The notes under the pieces were generated by a model. It was given only the letters and a program-made list of their open reading frames with translations. It ran no database searches and had not been told where the DNA came from. Source: Bradyrhizobium sp. B097 (GTDB taxonomy: Bacteria > Pseudomonadota > Alphaproteobacteria > Rhizobiales > Xanthobacteraceae). Taken from it: DNA of 64,000 bases. The position numbers and the translations under genes are program-made. The stretch's first letter is position 1, and the number at the start of each line of letters is the position of its first letter. This document shows, piece after piece, positions 32,421 through 39,804 of the stretch. The DNA is taken from the NCBI RefSeq assembly GCF_038957035.1, contig NZ_CP152412.1:930001-994000 (forward strand). Direction: 5' to 3'.

Positions 32421-34100
32421 TTAAGTCCCGAACCGCCTCGTCAGATGGTCGGCTTTTTCGGGGGTGATTTTCTCGACCAGCGGGCCGAGCCTTGCGACCG
32501 GCGTGCCGGCACCACTGTCCAGCAGCGGAATGAGTGGGCCATTGGGCCAGGACGGGATCACATCGTCGCGACCAAAGGCGCGGAGCACGCGCTCCGCGAG
32601 ATCAGGCACGATGCTCCACGCCAGCGTGGCGCAGAGTGCGACAAGATTGAGGCCTGTGCGGGTGATGATCGCGGCACGTGCCGGATCGGACTTGATGGCC
32701 GTCCATGGTGCTGCGTGTTGCAGGTAAGCGTTCGCGGTGTCCCAGATCGCGCGGGTCGCAGCCGCGGCCGCGCGAAACTCCAGCGCGGTGTGATGGCGGT
32801 GGAGCGCTGCGATGCGCTGCTCCAGATCATCCGCGAGCTGCCGCTCGGCCTCACCGGGTGCATCGCCATCCGGGATGCGGCCCTCGAAGGCGCGATGCGC
32901 GAAACTGATGATGCGGTTGGCGAGGTTCCCGAAGATATCGGCGAGATCCTTGTTCACATCGGCAACGAATCTGGCGACGGCAAAATCGGTGTCGGCGCTT
33001 TCGGGCGCGTTGGCGATCAGCCACCAGCGCCAGAGATCGACCGGCAATTCCTCCAGCGCCGCGTCGGTGAAGATGCCGCGCTTCCTGCTGGTCGAGAACT
33101 TGCCGCCCTCGTAATTCAGCCAGTGGAATCCCTTGATCACATCGGCGGTCTTCCACGGCTCGCCAGAGCCGATCAGCGTCGCCGGAAAGCTCACGGTGTG
33201 GAACGGGATGTTGTCCTTGCCGAGAAACTGGATGTAGCTGACGTCGTCCGCTTGCCACCACCATTCCCGCCAGTCGCGATCAGGCGCAGCTGCGGCCCAT
33301 TGCTGTGTCGCCGCGATGTAGCCGATCGGCGCATCGAACCAGACGTAGAACACCTTGCCGTCAAAACCCTCGCGCGGCACGGCGATGCCCCAGGCGAGAT
33401 CGCGCGTGATGCAGCGGTCGCGCAGCTCGGCATTGAGCCAGCTCTTCGCGGTCGACACCACGAAGGGCGGCCAGCCGGTGCGGCTGTCGATCCACGCGCT
33501 GATCTTCTCGACCAGCTGCGACTGGCGCAGGAACAAATGACGGCTGTCGCGGATTTCGAGCGCGCGGTCGCCTGATAGCGCCGAGCGCGGATCGATCAGC
33601 TCTGGCGGGTCGAGAAGCGTGCCGCAATGGTCGCACTGATCGCCGCGCGCCGATCCATCGCTGCAATGCGGGCAGGTGCCGAGTACGTAGCGGTCGGGCA
33701 GGAAGCGCCGGTCGGCCGGCGACCACACCTGCCGCGAAATGCGCGGCTCGATCAGCCCGGCTGCGTCGAGCCGGCGATAGAAGTGCTGCGTCAGCGCATG
33801 ATTGTGCGGCGCGCTGGTGCGGCCGAAATGATCGAAGGAGAGACCGAAGCGCCGGTAGATGTCGGCCTGGACGGCGTGCTGCGCATCGCAGAACTCTCTG
33901 ACATCCTGCCCTGCCTCGAGGGCGCCGAGCTCGGCCGGCGTGCCGTGCTCGTCGGTCGCGCAGATGAAGAGCACGTCGTCACCGGTCTGCCGGCGGAAGC
34001 GGGCGTGGACGTCGGCGGGCAGCAGCGAGCCGATCAGATTGCCGAGATGCTTGACGCCGTTCACGTAAGGAAGGGCGCTGGTAATGAGAATCTTGCTCAT
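32421..34100 (-). CDS. metG: methionyl-tRNA synthetase (E. coli/archaeal-type with zinc knuckles)
   Basis: A 559-residue class I synthetase charging tRNA-Met. The HIGH-type motif is KHLGN in LPYVNGVKHLGNLIGS; the zinc region has CPHC and CDHC; the second signature is KFSTS in GGKFSTSRKRGIF, differing from the usual KMSKS. The anticodon-binding domain (FGNLANRI onward) is present, but there is no C-terminal tRNA-binding extension. The start at 34100 fits ISALPY-type N-termini. Alphaproteobacteria commonly carry a different core MetRS, so this may be a second or replacement copy, which is inferred. A structured leader lies just upstream. Confidence 0.93.
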   Translation of the reverse strand: MSKILITSALPYVNGVKHLGNLIGSLLPADVHARFRRQTGDDVLFICATDEHGTPAELGALEAGQDVREFCDAQHAVQADIYRRFGLSFDHFGRTSAPHNHALTQHFYRRLDAAGLIEPRISRQVWSPADRRFLPDRYVLGTCPHCSDGSARGDQCDHCGTLLDPPELIDPRSALSGDRALEIRDSRHLFLRQSQLVEKISAWIDSRTGWPPFVVSTAKSWLNAELRDRCITRDLAWGIAVPREGFDGKVFYVWFDAPIGYIAATQQWAAAAPDRDWREWWWQADDVSYIQFLGKDNIPFHTVSFPATLIGSGEPWKTADVIKGFHWLNYEGGKFSTSRKRGIFTDAALEELPVDLWRWWLIANAPESADTDFAVARFVADVNKDLADIFGNLANRIISFAHRAFEGRIPDGDAPGEAERQLADDLEQRIAALHRHHTALEFRAAAAATRAIWDTANAYLQHAAPWTAIKSDPARAAIITRTGLNLVALCATLAWSIVPDLAERVLRAFGRDDVIPSWPNGPLIPLLDSGAGTPVARLGPLVEKITPEKADHLTRRFGT

Positions 34101-34127
34101 GGGGTGAGGTCTTTCGCGTTCGGTGAT

Positions 34128-34211
34128 GCCGACCCCCAAGAAAAATTTTCGACGAAATCAAATCGAAAATCAAAAAGCCCTCCCGCATGATCGGAAGGGC
34201 TTGGGGTCGGC
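34128..34211 (-). promoter_or_regulatory. structured leader with terminator-like hairpin upstream of metG
   Basis: On the minus strand just before metG, GCCGACCCC (34203-34211) can pair with GGGGGTCGGC (34128-34137) around two internal hairpins. One is AAGCCCTTCC / GGAGGGCTT (34175-34202), followed by CTTTTTGATTTT like an intrinsic terminator. The other is ATTTTCGA / TCGAAAAT (34145-34170). CTT/AAG bases are shared between the outer stem and the terminator stem, so the structures can compete. An attenuator or a riboswitch-like element for metG is plausible, but I know no named family that fits. Confidence 0.45.
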
Positions 34212-34380
34212 TCATGCCTGGCGCGCAGGCGCACTATCCCGTCCGGTCAGACTCCTTGCGGTCGGGCCGGGGCATTCGCGTCAGATGTTGCGCGCACACG
34301 AAAGTCACTGCAAAATTCTCCTGCACGAGGACATTACCAGCTCTGGACGCACGGCGCCAGATTCATCGCGGGGAGGACAC

Positions 34381-34572
34381 ATGCCGATTGAGGATGAGGA
34401 CCGGCCGCGGAAGAAGATCACCCACGAGATCGGACAGGATCTCTCGCTGCTGTCGGTCGAGGAATTGACCGAGCGCATCGCGCTGCTCACGACCGAAGTC
34501 GATCGCCTGAAAGAGGCAATAACGAAGAAGCGCGCGTCGAAGGACGCCGCGAACGCGTTCTTCAAATCGTAG
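34381..34572 (+). CDS. DUF1192 domain protein
   Basis: A 63-residue protein with an acidic N-terminus (IEDEDRPRKK) and a helical DUF1192 core: LSLLSVEELTERIALLTTEVDRLKEAI, predicted coiled coil, then SKDAANAFFKS. GGGGAGG precedes the ATG. In alphaproteobacteria this small protein is often found close to the DUF1465/RcdA gene, as here. The function is unknown. Confidence 0.88.
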   Translation: MPIEDEDRPRKKITHEIGQDLSLLSVEELTERIALLTTEVDRLKEAITKKRASKDAANAFFKS

Positions 34573-34595
34573 CGCTGCGACATCATTCGGTCCCC

Positions 34596-34683
34596 GTAGC
34601 CCGGATGAAGCGAAGCGCAATCCGGGGCCGCGCTATCCGCGGATGGACCGTTCCCGGATTTCGCTGCGCTTCATCCGGGCTAC
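34596..34683. repeat. REP-like palindrome (GTAGCCCGGATGAAG...)
   Basis: The outer arms GTAGCCCGGATGAAG and CTTCATCCGGGCTAC are perfect inverted copies; an inner pair lies around CCGCGCTATCCGCGG. This is a frequent rhizobial intergenic element. Confidence 0.8.
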
Positions 34684-34729
34684 GCGCCGGCGTGCACGCA
34701 CCTGTCCCAAACTAGGTCAATGGCCGACA

Positions 34730-34892
34730 TGGCAAACAAAGCCTGAAGAAATCCGTTCATTTACGATCGGTTAAGCTTTCTCGATTATGACTGCATTGTC
34801 CTCGTTTGGACACCGAGTGGCTCCTGTCCACTCTGTTTGACGCCTCCCTGTTATCAACTTCAAAAGCCGCCGGAAACGGCGGCTCTTTTTTG
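34730..34892 (+). ncRNA. candidate small RNA ending in an orphan terminator
   Basis: About 160 bases without a coding frame, less GC-rich than the neighbours, ending at a textbook terminator (34865-34891). No gene upstream on the plus strand obviously needs it: DUF1192 ends 290 bases earlier, and a repeat lies between. A weak TATGAC-like -10 is at about 34786. I do not recognise the family, and boundaries are approximate. Confidence 0.3.
34865..34891 (+). terminator. intrinsic terminator
   Basis: A perfect stem AGCCGCCG / CGGCGGCT with a GAAA tetraloop, followed by CTTTTTTG. Confidence 0.9.
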
Positions 34893-35024
34893 TGCGTCCT
34901 ATCCGTTGGAAACCATAAATCCGGTTGCGGCTGGACTCTTCGGCGCGCCCGCGCAATGATTTGTTCATCATAAGCTGGCGCGTCAGATGCCAGCGGGCGT
35001 TACGATGGTGTGAGGGCGTTAACC

Positions 35025-35537
35025 ATGGCGGATCGTTCCCAGAACGAAGCCGGGCTTGTGCTGTTCAGTGAACGGCTGACCAATTCTGCGGCATTTGGCG
35101 TGCTGTTCCGGGAAGGCATGGATTTGGTCGAGCAGACCGCTGCCTATCTCGACGGCGACGGCCGTGCCGAGGCCAAGGCGCTGGAGCGTTCGGTCAGCCT
35201 GACCTATGCCACCGAAAGCATGCGCCTGACCACGCGGCTGATGCAGCTCGCGTCGTGGCTGCTGCTGCATCGCGCGGTCAAGGAAGGCGAGATGACGCTG
35301 ACCCAGGCCAATCGCGAGAAAACCAAGGTGAAGCTGTCGGCCGCCGATCCCGGCCCGGTCGACATGGTGACCAAGCTGCCGGAGCAATTGCAGCAGCTGA
35401 TCGCCCGCTCGATGGATCTGCAGGCGCGCGTCCGCCGCCTCGACACCACGATCCATGCGCCGGCGCCGGATCGTTCGTCGATCGGCAACCCGCTGGTGCC
35501 GCAGCTCAACCGGCTCAAGGCTGCGTTCGAGCAGTAA
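35025..35537 (+). CDS. rcdA: RcdA-like protein (DUF1465), ClpXP adaptor family
   Basis: A 170-residue helical protein matching DUF1465, the family of Caulobacter RcdA, which with CpdR and PopA delivers CtrA and other substrates to the ClpXP protease during the cell cycle. Motifs are SERLTNSAAFGVLFREGMDLVE, EAKALERSVSLTYATESMRLTTRLMQLASWLL and AVKEGEMTLTQANREKTKVKL. ATG 35025 is preferred over GTG 35010 on codon type; the conserved part starts after both. Loss of the cognate partner sites cannot be judged here. Confidence 0.88.
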   Translation: MADRSQNEAGLVLFSERLTNSAAFGVLFREGMDLVEQTAAYLDGDGRAEAKALERSVSLTYATESMRLTTRLMQLASWLLLHRAVKEGEMTLTQANREKTKVKLSAADPGPVDMVTKLPEQLQQLIARSMDLQARVRRLDTTIHAPAPDRSSIGNPLVPQLNRLKAAFEQ

Positions 35538-35584
35538 GATCTGCGTGAGACGTCGCTGCGACGTGCTCGAGCCGCGAGGCCACA

Positions 35585-35881
35585 ATGGTCCATGATCTGA
35601 TCGCAGCAGCCGAAGCGGTTACTGACGAGCGGTCGTTCATCCGACTTCTGCAACTGATGGCGCTTGATCGGCAGGACGAGCAGCAAAAGGAATTGGCAAG
35701 ACCAACTTCGCCATATTCAGCTGGACCAAACGGTTGGGAAAACGGTTCGATAGAGGCCTTCTTAGGTGCCGCGGCTTCGTGGGCCGAGGACACATCACGG
35801 ACAGCCAATCTCGGACCAGAAGCTTCTGATGCTTGGCGTCGTGCAGCAATGATCGTTGTCGCGGGTGCATTCTACGAGTGA
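35585..35881 (+). CDS. small DUF7660-like protein
   Basis: A 98-residue acidic protein: ERSFIRLLQLMALDRQDEQQK, then NGWENGSIEAFLGAAASWAEDTS, then SDAWRRAAMIVVAGAFYE. The W-E-N--I--FL-A---W--D and W---A-----A--YE pattern fits the DUF7660 family as I recall it; function unknown, though small acidic proteins of this kind are sometimes immunity proteins. Its end overlaps the end of the convergent PdxR-like gene by 10 bases. Confidence 0.6.
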   Translation: MVHDLIAAAEAVTDERSFIRLLQLMALDRQDEQQKELARPTSPYSAGPNGWENGSIEAFLGAAASWAEDTSRTANLGPEASDAWRRAAMIVVAGAFYE

Positions 35882-37377
35882 ACGCGTTGCCGGCGCTGCG
35901 GTGCATCTTGATCGATCACGCGTCGCAGCCGTATCGCCGCTGCCTCCAGTCCCTCCGGTTCGAATCCACCAAAGCCGAGCATGAGGCCGGGCCGTGCTGC
36001 CGCATCGTACATCGGTGAGATCGGTCGCACGACGATGCCGGCGGCGAGCGCGGCCTTTGCCAATTGCACATCGTCGAGGCCGTGCGGCAGCCACAGCAAC
36101 AGATGCATGCCCTGGTCGCTCGGCTGCAGCGTGAAATCATCAGGCATGTGTCGCTCGAGCGCCGCGATCAGTGTCGCGCGCCGCGCGGCATAGACGCCGC
36201 GGATGCGCCTGATATGCGCCTCGAACAGCCCTTCGCGCATGTAGGCCGCCAGCACATGCTGGTCGGCAGTCGGTGAATGCCGGTCGAGCAGCGCCCGCGC
36301 GCCGGCGAAGGCGTCGATCAGCGCAAGAGGCGCCACGACGTAGCCGAGCCGCAGCGAGGGAAACAGCACCTTGCTGAGCGTGCCCAGATAAATCACGCGC
36401 GACGGCGCGAGGCCCTGCATCGACGGGAACGGATGGCCCGCATAGCGCAGCTCGCTGTCGTAATCGTCCTCGACGATCCACGCATTGCTTCGCTGCGCCC
36501 ACGCCACCAGTGCGTTGCGGCGGGCCATGCTCAAGGGCATGCCGAGTGGATATTGATGCGAGGGCGTCACGAAAGCTGCGCGCGCATCCGGACACGCGGC
36601 AACCGCCGCATCGACGTCGACGCCCTGTGCATCGACGGCAACACGCGTGGTGACGAAATCGAGATCGTCGAGCACGGCGCTCATGCCGGGATAGGCCGGA
36701 TCCTCGGTCCACACCCGATCGCCCGCCGACAGCAGCACGCGGCCGGCAAGTGAGAGGCCCTGTTGCGTGCCGGCCGTGATCACGACCTGCTCGGGCTCGC
36801 AATGCACCGCGCGGGATTTGCGCACATAGTCGGCGATCGCCTGCCGCAGCTCCATCAGGCCGCGCGGATCGCCGTAGCTCGAAGGCGCCGCCGCGCGCGA
36901 CGCGCGCACGCGGTTGCCGAGGCGGCGCCAATTGTCGTCGGGCGCAACCGCGCCTCCGGGGACCGCAATCGCAAACGGGACTTCGGGCATCGGCGTGAAG
37001 GCCGCCACCACCTTGGCAAGCCGCATCGCGCGCGGCGGCAACGCGATCGGCGCAGTCCTGTTCGGGCTGCGACCCGCCGGCGGGTGGACCGGCCGTGCTT
37101 GCTCGGCAAGCGTCGCCGCGACGCGGGTGCCGGCGCCGACCTGCGATTCCAGATAGCCCTCGGCCTGCAGCTGCTCGAAGGCTTCCGTCACCGTGCCGCG
37201 CGCCACGCCGAGCGAGGCCGACAGCGCGCGGGTCGACGGCAGATACTCCCCGGCCTTCAGCTCGCCATTGGCGATGGCGCCGCGCAGCGCCCGCGCGATC
37301 TGCCGCCCGACCTGTCCGGCGGTGCGGTCGACCGTCCGCAGCGAGGGGATGCTGATGGTGGCGCGCAGGCGAGGCAT
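35872..37377 (-). CDS. PdxR-like regulator (GntR HTH fused to class I aminotransferase)
   Basis: A 501-residue MocR/PdxR-type regulator. A GntR winged helix (residues ~18-85: IARALRGAIANGELKAGEYLPSTRALSASLGVARGTVTEAFEQL) is followed by a fold-type I aminotransferase domain of about 370 residues with the PLP lysine in LGTLSKVLFPSLRLGY and DDYDSELRY. Such proteins sense PLP or amino compounds and regulate divergent genes. It is divergent from a PaiB-like gene with 99 bases between starts. ATG 37377 is placed at MPRLRATISIPSL; longer forms are possible but lack a clear site. Confidence 0.9.
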   Translation of the reverse strand: MPRLRATISIPSLRTVDRTAGQVGRQIARALRGAIANGELKAGEYLPSTRALSASLGVARGTVTEAFEQLQAEGYLESQVGAGTRVAATLAEQARPVHPPAGRSPNRTAPIALPPRAMRLAKVVAAFTPMPEVPFAIAVPGGAVAPDDNWRRLGNRVRASRAAAPSSYGDPRGLMELRQAIADYVRKSRAVHCEPEQVVITAGTQQGLSLAGRVLLSAGDRVWTEDPAYPGMSAVLDDLDFVTTRVAVDAQGVDVDAAVAACPDARAAFVTPSHQYPLGMPLSMARRNALVAWAQRSNAWIVEDDYDSELRYAGHPFPSMQGLAPSRVIYLGTLSKVLFPSLRLGYVVAPLALIDAFAGARALLDRHSPTADQHVLAAYMREGLFEAHIRRIRGVYAARRATLIAALERHMPDDFTLQPSDQGMHLLLWLPHGLDDVQLAKAALAAGIVVRPISPMYDAAARPGLMLGFGGFEPEGLEAAAIRLRRVIDQDAPQRRQRVHS

Positions 37378-37476
37378 AGTGGACCAGTCATTGTGATCGA
37401 AAGTGGCTCTTATCATAGGCCACTTCGGCGCTATGTTGCGAGCAACAATTCGATGAGGTCTGCCAAGAGGTCTGCC

Positions 37477-38103
37477 ATGTACCTGCCGCCGCATTTCAAG
37501 ATCGATGAGCTCGGCCCGATCCACGCCGCGATGCGGGCGTCGCGCCTCGCGACATTGGTCACCGCGACGGCCGACGGGCTGATCGGAACGCCGCTGCCGC
37601 TGATCCTCAATGAAAACGAGGGCGACTACGGCACGCTGTACGGTCACGTCGCGCGGCCCAATCCGCAATGGAAGCTGCCCGCGGTCGGCGAAGCGATGGC
37701 GATCTTCACCGGGCCCGACGCCTATGTGACGCCGTCCTGGTATGTGACCAAGGCCGAGCACGGCAAGGTGGTGCCGACCTGGAATTACGTTGCCGTCCAC
37801 GCCTATGGTGCGGCCGAGTTCTTCGAGGATGCGGACCGGCTGCTCGATGTCGTAACGCGACTGACCCGATTGCACGAGAGTACGCGCAAGGAAGTCTGGC
37901 AGGTCAGCGATGCGCCCGATGATTTCATCAAGGCGCAGCTGCGCGGCATCGTCGGCTTCCGGATGCCGATCACACGGATCGACGCCAAGAAGAAGATGAG
38001 CCAGAACCGCAAGCTCGAGGATCGCGCCGGCGTCATCGCGGGCCTTGGCGCCAGCGACGATCCGGGTGATCGCGAGGTCGCGGCGATGATCCCGGCGAAC
38101 TGA
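37477..38103 (+). CDS. paiB: PaiB-type FMN-binding negative regulator
   Basis: A 208-residue protein of the PaiB family (FMN-binding split barrel): MYLPPHFKIDE, IHAAMRASRLATLVT, YGTLYGHVARPNPQW, VTPSWYVTKAEHGKVVPTWNYVAVHAYG, GIVGFRMPITRIDAKKKMSQN. B. subtilis PaiB represses sporulation and protease genes; in gram-negative bacteria the role is mostly untested. A GAGG lies 8 bases ahead of the ATG. It lies divergent to the PdxR-like gene, which likely controls it. Confidence 0.9.
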   Translation: MYLPPHFKIDELGPIHAAMRASRLATLVTATADGLIGTPLPLILNENEGDYGTLYGHVARPNPQWKLPAVGEAMAIFTGPDAYVTPSWYVTKAEHGKVVPTWNYVAVHAYGAAEFFEDADRLLDVVTRLTRLHESTRKEVWQVSDAPDDFIKAQLRGIVGFRMPITRIDAKKKMSQNRKLEDRAGVIAGLGASDDPGDREVAAMIPAN

Positions 38104-38127
38104 GACGCCGTGAACAAATTGCAGGCC

Positions 38128-38212
38128 GTCATTGCGAGGAGCGATAGCGACGAAGCAATCCATCCATCGGCATATGCGGACAGATGGATTGCTTCGCTTC
38201 GCTCGCAATGAC
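38128..38212. repeat. dispersed palindrome (GTCATTGCGAG...GCAATGAC)
   Basis: The outer arms GTCATTGCGAGgAGCGA and TCGCTCGCAATGAC pair, as do GAAGCAATCCATC and GATGGATTGCTTC. This is another widely scattered element of Bradyrhizobium intergenic regions. Confidence 0.8.
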
Positions 38213-38267
38213 GGCGAAGGAAGTAGCGCCCGCTCAGCCCCTTATCGTCCAGAGATTGAGCCTGTAC

Positions 38268-38885
38268 ATGGAATTGTACCTTGCCTTTGCGGTCACGACC
38301 GCGACCTTCGCGCTGATCCCGGGTCCAGCCATGCTCTATGCCGCGGCCCGCACTTTGGCGGGCGGCCGGCGCGCGGGGCTGATGGCCTCGCTCGGCCTGC
38401 ATCTCGGCGGCTACGTCCATGTCATCGCCGCGGCGGCCGGCCTCGCGCTGCTGTTTCATGCGGTGCCGCCGCTATTCACAGCGATGAAGCTCGCCGGTGC
38501 GGCCTATCTGGTCTGGCTCGGGCTGTCGCTGTTCCGCGATCGCGGCACTGCAAAGAGTCCCGTGTTGGCGCCGCTCTCCGCGGAGCGCGCCTTCGCGCAA
38601 AGCATCGTCGTCGAGGTGCTCAATCCGAAGACCGCGATCTTCTTCCTGGCGTTCCTGCCGCAGTTCGTCGACGCGTCGGCCAGCGTGCCGGTCTGGGCCC
38701 AGCTGTTCCTTCTCGGCACCATCGTCAACCTGACGTTCTCGGCGGTCGATATCGTCTGCGTGTTCTTCGCCAGCGCCGTGATGACGAAGCTGCAGCGCTC
38801 CAGGAGGTCACAGCGCATCATGCAGCGGATCGGCGGCAGCATCCTGGTCGCGCTCGGCGCGCGGCTGGCCTTCCAGGATCGCTAG
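38268..38885 (+). CDS. LysE-family amino acid exporter
   Basis: A 205-residue inner-membrane protein with about six helices. The family start MELYLAFAVTTATFALIPGPAML carries the conserved PGP motif, then AGLMASLGLHLGGYVHVIAAAAGLALL, KLAGAAYLVWLGLSLFR and VVEVLNPKTAIFFLAFLPQFVD. LysE/RhtB proteins export amino acids or derivatives such as homoserine lactones. A frame extends upstream into the palindromic repeat, but ATG 38268 begins exactly at the family's N-terminus. Confidence 0.92.
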   Translation: MELYLAFAVTTATFALIPGPAMLYAAARTLAGGRRAGLMASLGLHLGGYVHVIAAAAGLALLFHAVPPLFTAMKLAGAAYLVWLGLSLFRDRGTAKSPVLAPLSAERAFAQSIVVEVLNPKTAIFFLAFLPQFVDASASVPVWAQLFLLGTIVNLTFSAVDIVCVFFASAVMTKLQRSRRSQRIMQRIGGSILVALGARLAFQDR

Positions 38886-38912
38886 GGTCACGGCTTGACC
38901 CGGGGCCCATCA

Positions 38913-39298
38913 TTGTTGTGCGACGCTGGGGCCACGGCCCCTTCAACAACACAACCCTGTGGTTATGGGTCCCTGCTTTCGCAGGGACGACGATTGTGGA
39001 TGCAGGCCGTGCGACACATTCAGTGTCGTCCTGGCGAAGGCCAGGACCCATTACCCCGAAGGCTCGTTGTCGCGCGACGCTGGGGCCACAGCCCTCCTCA
39101 ACAACACGACCCTGTGGTTATGGGTCCCTGCTTTCGCAGGGACGACGATTGTGGATGTAGGCCGTGCCGCACATTCAGTGTCGTCCTGGCGAAGGCCAGG
39201 ACCCATTACCCCAATTCTCAATTGTTGCGCGCGCTCGGGCGCCGATCCCGTTCATCACCGAATGCGGTGGCTATGGGTCCTGGCCTTCGCCAGGACGA
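38913..39298 (+). repeat. tandem array of ~154-base units (about 2.5 copies)
   Basis: Units begin near 38913, 39067 and 39222 with TTGTTGTGCGACGC-like sequence. Each holds GGTTATGGGTCCCTGC and the hairpin-forming GTCGTCCTGGCGAAGGCCAGG; the third is cut short and ends in GGTCCTGGCCTTCGCCAGGACGAC. The first two units are nearly identical. A related single copy is at 44932-45052. No gene is present in 38886-39384. Confidence 0.85.
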
Positions 39299-39314
39299 CA
39301 AATGGAGCGAGCAG

Positions 39315-39350
39315 CCCAAAACAAAAACGCCCCCAAGATGGAGGCGTTTT
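39315..39350 (-). terminator. intrinsic terminator of rpmE
   Basis: On the minus strand, AAAACGCC-TCCATCTTGGG-GGCGTTTT is followed by TGTTTTGGG, 35 bases after the rpmE stop. Confidence 0.85.
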
Positions 39351-39384
39351 GCGTTTGATCGCGAGGGCGATCCCGAAGCGGACT

Positions 39385-39612
39385 TTAGTCCTTCTTGAGG
39401 AAACCCGAAAACTTCTTCTGGAAGCGCGACACACGGCCGCCGCGGTCCATCAGCTGCTGGGTACCGCCGGTCCAGGCCGGATGCGACTTGGGGTCGATGT
39501 CGAGGTTCAGCGTGTCGCCTTCCTTGCCCCAGGTCGAGCGGGTCAGGTACTCGGTGCCGTCGGTCATGACGACCTTAATCGTATGATAATTCGGATGAAT
39601 ATCGGCTTTCAT
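39385..39612 (-). CDS. rpmE: 50S ribosomal protein L31
   Basis: A 75-residue ribosomal protein. [41 protein letters not shown] and [15 protein letters not shown] are all diagnostic. The zinc cysteines of the C-plus form are absent, so this is the zinc-independent version usual in alphaproteobacteria. It is followed by its own terminator. Confidence 0.96.
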   Translation of the reverse strand: MKADIHPNYHTIKVVMTDGTEYLTRSTWGKEGDTLNLDIDPKSHPAWTGGTQQLMDRGGRVSRFQKKFSGFLKKD

Positions 39613-39804
39613 GGCAGTTCCTTCGGCGCGCCAGCGCCCGTCTCAAGACATCTAGGTACGGGATTTGGGCGGCTCTATAACCCATGGTGCCGGCCAAGAC
39701 AAGCCAAGAAGGGGCTTAAGCCCATCACCGGATTGGGACTTTACCGGATTTGCCAGCCGGGGGTCGGCGGGCCTATGTGGGGGGCGATAGAACCGGTCTA
39801 GATA

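Noticed and set aside
28524..33575. A plus-strand frame of 1,683 codons without stop
   Set aside because: It is antisense to three well-supported minus-strand genes (GGDEF-EAL, quinone oxidoreductase, metG), has low-complexity His/Arg/Asp/Gly composition, and results from GC-rich codon bias.
36763..37476. Upstream extension of the PaiB frame through the PdxR-like gene
   Set aside because: It runs antisense through the regulator; PaiB similarity starts only at the ATG at 37477.
38913..39300. Regular spacing in the tandem repeats considered as a CRISPR array
   Set aside because: Units are about 154 bases and nearly identical throughout, with no short repeats separated by unique spacers and no cas genes.
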